Assembly (NCBI GenBank): GCA_964411925.1 | Contig: CAYPNI010000133.1 | Span: forward strand, 1-10,801 | Reading direction: 5' to 3' | Length of the DNA: 10,801 nt | Source: VFKU01 sp964411925 | GTDB taxonomy: Bacteria > Hydrogenedentota > Hydrogenedentia > Hydrogenedentales > GCA-2746185 | Notes under the pieces: generated by a model | Database searches by the model: none | The model's input: the letters and a program-made list of their open reading frames with translations, nothing else | What the model was told of the DNA's origin: nothing | Position numbers and translations under genes: made by a program | Part shown: one piece after another, positions 5,757-10,801 of the stretch | Layout of the letters: each line of letters opens with the position of its first letter | How positions within the stretch are numbered: position 1 is the first letter of the stretch

Positions 5757-6851
5757 TTAGTTCGGCGGCGGCCGCAGGCGCACAAACCGCGGGTAATACA
5801 AGTGCGTGTCGCGGAGCAGGACCTCCGCGTCGAAATGATTGGCGGCGTAGGTGACGAGAATGTCGTCCGAGATGAGTTCAGGGTGGGCCTTCGCGGCATA
5901 GACGAGGGTGCCGCTGCGTTTGGATTCTGGCGGGAGGTATACGCGCTCGGGCGTGGACCACGGCCCTTCCGGGCGCGGCGCGGTGCGATACCCGATGTGC
6001 GATTGCGGAAAGCCGAGGCTCTGGACCTGGAGCAGTCGGCCGTCCGGCAACCGGTGCACCGAAAACTCGGTCGCGCCGTCGTCGAACAACAGCGCGGGGC
6101 CGTCGCGCAGGGCCGTCTCATAGACGAACTCCGTTCCGTTCCACCATTGCGCGGCCGGGAGTCGGCCGGAGTCGAAATCTTCGACGCTCCATCGCAACAG
6201 ATAGATCTTGTGGCCATCCCGTTCGGCGTCGCAGAAGGCGTAGACAAATCCGCCGTCCTCCAGAACGGCGACACCGAAGACGAACGCGTATGGGCCGGGA
6301 GTGTTGGGCAGGGCGAGCGACTCGAATCGCCACGACTCGGGCGGGCCGCTGATGTCGACGCAGCGAAGCGCGGCAGCGCCCGTGAGTTTGAATCCGAGCC
6401 CGCCCCGCGCGCTCGAGACGCGGGTAAAGAACAGGGTCAGCGTGTCGTTGCGGAAGACACCATGCACGGGCCAGAGCCAGGCGTCGGTCGTGGCGGGGAA
6501 AAAGGAGTCCGGCGCCTCGCCGCTGCGACCCCAGTGAAACGAGATATCGGCCTTGCGGACATCGCGTCGGGATTGAATTGCGACGCTGTTGCGGATGAAT
6601 GCGGCGTCGCGGCGCGTTGTCTTACCGTCGCCGATGAACGTGTCGCCGAAGAGCCAGAGCACGCGTTCGCCGTCGAGCGGGACGGAATACGCCGCGTCCG
6701 CGCCCAGCCACCGCGGGTCGGAACGGAACAACGCGTCGGCTGACGCCCACGGACGGGCCGGCGATCGTTCTGACGTCGTCACGCAGCCCGGCAACACGGC
6801 CAGGAGCAAAAACCCGGCCGCGGCGACGGCCGGCGGGCGCGCGGCGGTCAT
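5757..6851 (-). CDS. Predicted beta-propeller lipoprotein (DUF4185/DUF5005-like)
   Basis: This 364-residue predicted lipoprotein begins MTAARPPAVA, has a hydrophobic stretch, and ends its signal with LPGC, so C23 would carry the lipid. The next residue is Val rather than Asp, consistent with sorting to the outer membrane. The mature protein resembles five-bladed beta-propeller proteins of the glycoside-hydrolase-like DUF4185/DUF5005 type: WLFGDTFIGD at 66-75, FIRNSVAIQ at 85-93, then repeated strand patterns such as YRTAPRPEGPWSTPERVY near the C-terminus. Whether it is an enzyme or a binding protein cannot be told, and the family assignment is from memory of motifs. Its ATG overlaps the lolD stop as ATGA, so it is the last gene of the lysS-lol operon and probably translationally coupled. 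The longer in-frame ORF upstream of this ATG reads Arg-rich antisense-type sequence and is not used. Confidence 0.8.
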   Translation of the reverse strand: MTAARPPAVAAAGFLLLAVLPGCVTTSERSPARPWASADALFRSDPRWLGADAAYSVPLDGERVLWLFGDTFIGDGKTTRRDAAFIRNSVAIQSRRDVRKADISFHWGRSGEAPDSFFPATTDAWLWPVHGVFRNDTLTLFFTRVSSARGGLGFKLTGAAALRCVDISGPPESWRFESLALPNTPGPYAFVFGVAVLEDGGFVYAFCDAERDGHKIYLLRWSVEDFDSGRLPAAQWWNGTEFVYETALRDGPALLFDDGATEFSVHRLPDGRLLQVQSLGFPQSHIGYRTAPRPEGPWSTPERVYLPPESKRSGTLVYAAKAHPELISDDILVTYAANHFDAEVLLRDTHLYYPRFVRLRPPPN

Positions 6852-7537
6852 GCCGACGGTTGCAGCGCGACGACGCCGTCGTGGAGCACGGCCCAGGTGT
6901 GCGCGCGGCGCGCGAGGTCGAGGTCGTGCGTCACCATGACGATGGTCACGCCGTCGTCCGCATTGAGCCGCCACAGCAGATCGACAATGCCGGTGCCCGT
7001 GTTCTCGTCGAGGTTGCCGGTCGGTTCATCGGCGAGCACGACGCCGGGTTCATTGAACAGCGCGCGCGCGATGGCCACGCGCTGCTGTTCGCCGCCGCTG
7101 AGCTGGCCGGGTTTGTGGCGCAGGCGCTCCGTGAGGCCGACCTTGGCGAGGAGTTCCTCGGCGCGGGCCTGGCACGATGCGCGGCTGCGGCCTTTGCTGA
7201 GCCCCGGCACCATGACGTTTTCGAGGGCGGTGAACTCCGGCAGGAGATGGTAGAACTGGAACACGAAGCCGAGATCCCGGTTACGCAACCGGTTGAGAAA
7301 TCCGCCGTTCTTGCGCGAAATGTCCTCCCCACGAAAAAGTACGGCGCCTTCCGAGGGTTTGTCGAGCGTGCCCATAATGTGGAGCAGCGTGCTCTTGCCA
7401 CATCCGGATTGGCCGCTGATGGCGAGGATTTTGCCCGATTCGACCTGCAGATCGACCCCGCGCAGGATGTGGAGCGGCCGCGAGCCGTCGAAAAACGTCT
7501 TGCGGACACCCCGGCACTCGAGGACGACGTCACTCAT
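6848..7537 (-). CDS. lolD: Lipoprotein-releasing system ATP-binding protein LolD
   Basis: This is the ATPase that powers extraction of outer-membrane lipoproteins from the inner membrane by the LolCDE/LolF complex; it acts on the cytoplasmic face. It has 229 residues, the normal length. All ABC motifs are intact: Walker A GQSGCGKST at 42-50, Q-loop at Q94 within FVFQFYHLLPEFTALENV (a stretch very characteristic of LolD), signature LSGGEQ at 146-151, Walker B VVLADE at 166-171, D-loop after it, and H-loop H204. The ATG lies eight bases inside the 3' end of the upstream lolC/E gene and the stop overlaps the next gene by ATGA, so three consecutive genes overlap. No strong ribosome binding site is seen, which again fits coupling. 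MacB- or FtsE-type ABC proteins are close relatives, but the LolC/E partner next door settles the call. Confidence 0.95.
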   Translation of the reverse strand: MSDVVLECRGVRKTFFDGSRPLHILRGVDLQVESGKILAISGQSGCGKSTLLHIMGTLDKPSEGAVLFRGEDISRKNGGFLNRLRNRDLGFVFQFYHLLPEFTALENVMVPGLSKGRSRASCQARAEELLAKVGLTERLRHKPGQLSGGEQQRVAIARALFNEPGVVLADEPTGNLDENTGTGIVDLLWRLNADDGVTIVMVTHDLDLARRAHTWAVLHDGVVALQPSA

Positions 7538-8804
7538 AGCGCAGGGCGTCCACCGGGTTCAGCCGCGACGCGCTCCACGCGGGATAGATCGTCGAGAGAA
7601 AACTCAGCACGATGGCCGCGACCGTAATGCGCAGCACGTCGGCAGGCACGACTTTCGAGGGGATACGGTCGAAGTAGTAAATCTGGCTGTTGAATAGGTC
7701 GACCCGAAAGACCCACGCGAGAAATTCAGCGACAGGATTCACGTAAAACGCCAGCACCGTCCCGAGAATCACGCCCAGCAGGGTCCCCGTGAGCCCGATG
7801 ATCAAGCCCTCGATGACGAACAACCGCAGGATGGACATGCCGCTCACGCCGACCGTACGCAGGATCCCGATGTCGCGCTCCTTCTCCATCACCATCATCA
7901 TCAGCGTGCTGGAGATGTTGAACGCGGCGACGAGCACGATGAATACGAGGATCATGAACATTGCGAGTTTTTCCTGCCGCAATGCGCCGAAAAACGAGAG
8001 CTGGTTTTCGTACCACGTGATTGCGCGATAGCCGAGCGCCCTTTCGATTTTGTCCGCGACGGTCTGGGCCTGGAACGGGTCGGCGAGCCGCAGGTGGATG
8101 CCCTCGAAACCCTTTACTTCGGAGATCATGCGCGCGGTGGGGATGTCCACCCAGGCGAAGAGCGCGTCGAACTCGGACATTTTCGCCTGCGAAATGCCGC
8201 TCACCGTGAGAATCAGTTCCTGTCCCGGTTTCATGCCGAAGGGCGTGAGCTTGGACTTCGCGGTGATGACGGAGACTTTGTCGCCGAGTCCGACGCCGAG
8301 CGAATTTGCGAGCACATAGCCCAGGACGATCTCCTTGTCGCCCGGCAGCTTGCCCGCGCCGTAGCTGCGGCCCTCGGTGCGCGTCAGGTTGTCGGCGAGT
8401 TGCGTGACCCCGGACTCGAGCGCGGGATCGACGCCAATGATGTACGCGCCGGAGTTGGCGCGGCCCCCGCTGAGGCCTGTCTTGGCTTCGAGCAGTGCCT
8501 GCACCTGGATGAACGGCCCGGACGCGAGGATTTCCGGCGCGGCGTGCTGGATGCGATCCATCACGAGGCGGTAGTCCTCGTCGAAGGACAGCCCGCGCCC
8601 CTGGATGACGTTGACGTGCGCGCGGTTGCCGATGATGGTGTCGCGCAACGCGATGTTGAACCCGGTCATCACGGAGAGGACGACAATGAGCGCGATGACG
8701 CCGACGGCGACACCGGCGATCGAAATCAGCGTGATGAGGCTGATGAAGCGGTTCTTGCGCTTCCCCCGCAGATAACGGAGCGCGACAAACGCCTCAAACC
8801 ACAT
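7530..8804 (-). CDS. lolC: Lipoprotein-releasing permease LolC/E (possibly LolF-type)
   Basis: This is the membrane subunit that takes lipoproteins from the inner membrane and hands them to LolA. It has 424 residues. The N-terminus MWFEAFVALRYLRGKRKNRF and the first membrane helix (about 22-46) are typical of the family. A large periplasmic MacB-like domain follows (about 50-275). Three C-terminal FtsX-type helices lie near 281-305, 327-355 and 388-408, with MEKERDIGILRTVG after the first and the usual ending PAWSASRLNPVDALRYE. Only one such gene is next to lolD. It may therefore be a LolF-type homodimer rather than a LolC/LolE pair, though a second gene could lie elsewhere. The start at 8804 is set by GAGGGGG about five bases upstream; the in-frame extension to 8909 translates a dispersed repeat and is not coding. 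The symbol lolC is used in the broad family sense. Confidence 0.93.
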   Translation of the reverse strand: MWFEAFVALRYLRGKRKNRFISLITLISIAGVAVGVIALIVVLSVMTGFNIALRDTIIGNRAHVNVIQGRGLSFDEDYRLVMDRIQHAAPEILASGPFIQVQALLEAKTGLSGGRANSGAYIIGVDPALESGVTQLADNLTRTEGRSYGAGKLPGDKEIVLGYVLANSLGVGLGDKVSVITAKSKLTPFGMKPGQELILTVSGISQAKMSEFDALFAWVDIPTARMISEVKGFEGIHLRLADPFQAQTVADKIERALGYRAITWYENQLSFFGALRQEKLAMFMILVFIVLVAAFNISSTLMMMVMEKERDIGILRTVGVSGMSILRLFVIEGLIIGLTGTLLGVILGTVLAFYVNPVAEFLAWVFRVDLFNSQIYYFDRIPSKVVPADVLRITVAAIVLSFLSTIYPAWSASRLNPVDALRYE

Positions 8805-8911
8805 GAATTCCCCCTCTTGAGGATCCCCAACGGCCCCGGTGCAAGAGATTGCTTCGTTGCACACCCGGCTCCTCGCAATGACAGTGCGCGGGTATTCGAC
8901 TCGCTTCACCG
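8805..8911. repeat. lysS-lolC/E spacer with a dispersed 'cattgcgag...gaagcaatctc' repeat
   Basis: Within this 107-bp spacer, 8845-8881 read on the minus strand starts TCATTGCGAGGAGC and ends CGAAGCAATCTC. This matches the general form of a dispersed intergenic element seen in many bacteria, recalled from its 'CNEAIS'-like translation. A stem GTGCAA (8839-8844) / TTGCAC (8857-8862) with a 12-base loop lies in it, flanked by CCGG-type sequence. It would sit in the message between lysS and lolC/E, about 35-75 bases before the lolC/E start. No promoter or terminator is evident. Confidence 0.6.
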
Positions 8912-10402
8912 CTATGAGGATTCGATTCGATCCTTGGGCCGTAACTGAGGAAAGATTATCACATCGCGAATGGAGGGCGAGTCCGTGAGCAGCATGGCGA
9001 GCCGATCGATGCCGATGCCGAGGCCCGCGGTCGGCGGCATGCCGATCTCCAGGGCGGTGATGAAGTCCTCGTCGAGCTGCTGCGCTTCCTGGTCGCCCTT
9101 CTCGCGCAGTTTGAGTTGGTGCTCGAATCGTTCGCGCTGATCGACGGGGTCGTTCAACTCGCTGAACGCGTTGCAGAGTTCCATCCCGCCGATGAACGCC
9201 TGGTACCGCTCGGTGAGCGCGGGGTTGCTGCGGTGCTTTTTTGCGAGCGGCGAAATCTCGATGGGGTAGTCGTAGAGAAATGTCGGCTGGATGAGCTTTG
9301 GCTTGACGCGCAGCGACATGACTTCGTCCACAATCTTGCCGTAGCCCATGTCCGGCTTAATCTCGACGCCGGCCTTCTTCGCGAGCGCGGCGGCCGCGTC
9401 GCGATCGCGCGTCGATCCGAGGTCGATACCGACGAACTCGCGAATGGACTCGAACAGCGTGATCCGCTTCCAGGGCCGCGCGGCGTTGATCGCTTCGCCC
9501 TGGTACGTCAGCTCGAGGCCGCCGCACACGCCCTCGATGGCCGCGCAGAATAGTTCCTCGGTTTCCTCCATGAGTCCGAGGTAGTCCTGGTAGGCCTCGT
9601 ACAGCTCGAGCATGGTGAATTCAGGGTTGTGGGTTTTGTCCACGCCTTCGTTGCGGAAATTGCGGTTGATCTCGAAGACTTTTTCGAACCCGCCGACGAT
9701 CAGCCGCTTCAGATACAGCTCCGGCGCAATGCGCAGGAACAGGTCGCGGTGGTACGTGTTGTGATGCGTGATGAAGGGCCGCGCCGTTGCGCCGCCGGCG
9801 ATGGGGTGGAGGATCGGCGTCTCAACTTCGAGGAACCCGCGGCCGATCAGGAACTGCCGGACGATCTCGATCATCAGGATGCGCTTCGTGAACACGTCGA
9901 TGACCTCGGGATTCGAGACCATGTCGAGGTATCGCTGGCGGTAGCGGGTCTCTACGTCGGTCAGCCCGTGGTATTTCTCGGGCATCGCGCGCAGCGACTT
10001 CGTCAGCAGCTCGTACTGTTCGACGAAGAGCGTGATCTCGCCCATTTTCGTGCGCTGCACGTGTCCGCGCGCGCCGATGAAGTCGCCGAGGTCGAGGTCC
10101 TTGAGCGCGTCATACGCCGCGTCGCCGACGGTGTTTTGCTTGATAAACAGCTGGATCTTCCCCGAACCGTCGCGGAGGTCGGCGAACACGACCTTGCCCT
10201 GCGTGCGCATGGCGACGATGCGCCCGGCCAGCGCGGCGTTTACGGGAGCCTGCCCGGCGGGGCCCGCCTCGCTCGCCTCGAACGTCTCGCGCGCTTCGGC
10301 GATGCAGCACGAGCGGGCAAACGTGTACTTGAACGGGTCGTCCCCGCGCGCACGGATCCGCGCGAGCTTGTCCATCCGGTGTTGGAGAAGTTCTTCTTCC
10401 AT
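8912..10402 (-). CDS. lysS: Lysyl-tRNA synthetase, class II
   Basis: This enzyme charges tRNA-Lys with lysine using ATP. It has 496 residues, the usual length. An N-terminal OB-fold anticodon-binding domain runs to about residue 140 (AGRIVAMRTQGKVVFADLRDGSG). The catalytic domain begins with the motif 1 region near 172-200 (FLEVETPILHPIAGGATARPF). Motif 2 lies at about 242-271 (FEINRNFRNEG, then NPEFTMLELYEAY). Motif 3 starts near 460 (GLGIGIDRLAMLLTDSPSIRDV). The LysS-typical SELNDPVDQRERFE segment is present. AGAGG four bases before the ATG supports the start. The gene lies downstream of prfB, an arrangement known from Escherichia coli and other bacteria, and upstream of lolC/E. No defect or unusual residue was noticed. 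Confidence 0.97.
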   Translation of the reverse strand: MEEELLQHRMDKLARIRARGDDPFKYTFARSCCIAEARETFEASEAGPAGQAPVNAALAGRIVAMRTQGKVVFADLRDGSGKIQLFIKQNTVGDAAYDALKDLDLGDFIGARGHVQRTKMGEITLFVEQYELLTKSLRAMPEKYHGLTDVETRYRQRYLDMVSNPEVIDVFTKRILMIEIVRQFLIGRGFLEVETPILHPIAGGATARPFITHHNTYHRDLFLRIAPELYLKRLIVGGFEKVFEINRNFRNEGVDKTHNPEFTMLELYEAYQDYLGLMEETEELFCAAIEGVCGGLELTYQGEAINAARPWKRITLFESIREFVGIDLGSTRDRDAAAALAKKAGVEIKPDMGYGKIVDEVMSLRVKPKLIQPTFLYDYPIEISPLAKKHRSNPALTERYQAFIGGMELCNAFSELNDPVDQRERFEHQLKLREKGDQEAQQLDEDFITALEIGMPPTAGLGIGIDRLAMLLTDSPSIRDVIIFPQLRPKDRIESS

Positions 10403-10434
10403 GCCGCCTCTCGAATGCTAATCCCGCGCGAAAC

Positions 10435-10467
10435 CAGGCCTAAGCAAACCCCGCTTAGGCCTGCCAC
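10435..10467. repeat. Palindromic repeat copy 2
   Basis: CAGGCCTAAGC (10435-10445) and GCTTAGGCCTG (10453-10463) form the same perfect 11-bp stem as copy 1 at 3930-3958, again with a 7-base loop and followed by CCAC. The loops match at only four of seven positions, so the arms are better conserved than the loop. Here it lies between prfB and lysS. The minus-strand T-run after the stem is only GTTT, so termination would be weak and read-through into lysS is plausible. Confidence 0.8.
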
Positions 10468-10475
10468 CCGTTCAT

Positions 10476-10590
10476 GCGTACCCGGGAGCGCGGGCGCATG
10501 CGCGAGCCGGTGTTTCCAGTCCGGCTACGGCTCGCGGGTACGCTCGCCCTCCCAACGCGTGCTTCGGATCGCGACTACACACGCCCTCCC
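10476..10590. repeat. Nested inverted repeats and a short direct repeat between prfB and lysS
   Basis: GCGTACCCG (10476-10484) pairs with CGGGTACGC (10535-10543). Nested inside, CGCGAGCCG (10501-10509) pairs with CGGCTCGCG (10528-10536); both matches are perfect over 9 bp and their right arms overlap by two bases. Next to them CGCCCTCCC occurs twice (10545-10553 and 10582-10590), each followed by a related sequence, AACGCGT or GATGCGT. No reading frame or promoter is evident here. Confidence 0.65.
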
Positions 10591-10603
10591 GATGCGTAGC
10601 GTC

Positions 10604-10801
10604 CTAATTCCGCCGGTGGCCCAGTTTCCACTTCAGGTATCCCTCGATAAACGGTTCGAGGTAGCCGTCCATGACCTTTACGACGTTGCCCGTCTCGACA
10701 CCGGTGCGGTGGTCCTTGATGAGTTGGTAGGGGTGCATCACGTAGCTGCGGATCTGGCTGCCCCAGGCGACGTCCTGCTGCGTGCCGCGCTGCGCGTCGA
10801 G
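10604..10801 (-). CDS. prfB: Peptide chain release factor 2, C-terminal fragment
   Basis: Only the last 65 codons and the TAG stop are in the window; the gene runs off the right edge. The fragment reads from LDAQRGTQQD through VAWGSQIRSYV, then KDHRTGVETGN and VMDGYLEPFIEGYL. This is the conserved C-terminal domain of RF2, which releases finished proteins at UGA and UAA codons. RF1 has a different sequence at this point, and the lysS gene immediately downstream agrees with the common prfB-lysS order. The GGQ motif, the SPF anticodon-like tripeptide and any programmed frameshift site lie outside the window. About 200 bp of repeat-rich spacer separates it from lysS. Confidence 0.93.
   Translation of the reverse strand, partial: LDAQRGTQQDVAWGSQIRSYVMHPYQLIKDHRTGVETGNVVKVMDGYLEPFIEGYLKWKLGHRRN

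Noticed and set aside
5640..6743. 367-residue open frame on the plus strand
   Set aside because: It lies opposite the lipoprotein gene, which has a signal peptide, lipobox and family motifs; the plus-strand translation has none.
6852..6974. Longer lipoprotein start at 6974
   Set aside because: The extension is an Arg-rich shadow of lolD, and the ATG at 6851 opens directly into a lipoprotein signal.
8805..8909. Longer LolC/E protein starting at 8909
   Set aside because: The extra 35 residues translate a dispersed repeat, and a strong ribosome binding site sits directly before the ATG at 8804.

Overview
The window is about 60-65% GC (estimated by eye) and densely coded. It comes from a Gram-negative-type bacterium: it carries the inner-membrane machinery that sorts lipoproteins to an outer membrane (LolC/E and LolD), a class II lysyl-tRNA synthetase, release factor 2 and a quinol:cytochrome c oxidoreductase. 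A 100-N run shows it is scaffolded draft or metagenome sequence. Secreted ThuA-like, YdjC-like and CocE-like proteins, together with many intergenic palindromes, would fit a Planctomycetota, Hydrogenedentota or other PVC/FCB-like lineage. That placement is a low-confidence guess from gene content, not a phylogeny.

Layout. (1) Positions 1-1859, plus strand: a two-gene bc-type complex. A Rieske protein has its start codon cut by one base at the window edge. It is followed with no gap by a fusion of b6-type cytochrome b, subunit IV and a mono-heme cytochrome c. (2) Positions 1781-2548, minus strand: a secreted ThuA-like protein that converges on the cytochrome gene and overlaps its 3' end by 79 bp. 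(3) Positions 2538-2660: two oppositely oriented arrays of a GATAAC-like hexamer covering the ThuA start and leader. (4) Positions 2751-3725, plus strand: a secreted YdjC/ChbG-like deacetylase. (5) Positions 3726-3986: a repeat-rich convergent spacer with an assembly gap, a REP-like hairpin and a palindrome that works as a plausible terminator. (6) Positions 3987-5603, minus strand: a secreted CocE/NonD-type hydrolase with a good predicted promoter. (7) Positions 5757-10801, minus strand: a probable operon prfB - lysS - lolC/E - lolD - beta-propeller lipoprotein.

How the genes work together. The Rieske and cytochrome b/c proteins should form one membrane complex that oxidises quinol, probably menaquinol, and passes electrons to its own tethered heme c. 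In the large minus-strand operon two translation genes precede the Lol exporter. The last gene, a predicted lipoprotein, overlaps lolD by ATGA, so a likely Lol client is coupled to the Lol machinery. The three secreted proteins of the middle section are separate units and no shared pathway can be shown.

No clearly new multi-gene system is visible. The most unusual signals are the inverted hexamer arrays that can fold over the ThuA ribosome binding site, the compact b-c fusion complex with an altered Rieske cluster pocket, the recurring 33-bp palindromic repeat, and the lipoprotein gene fused translationally to the lol operon.
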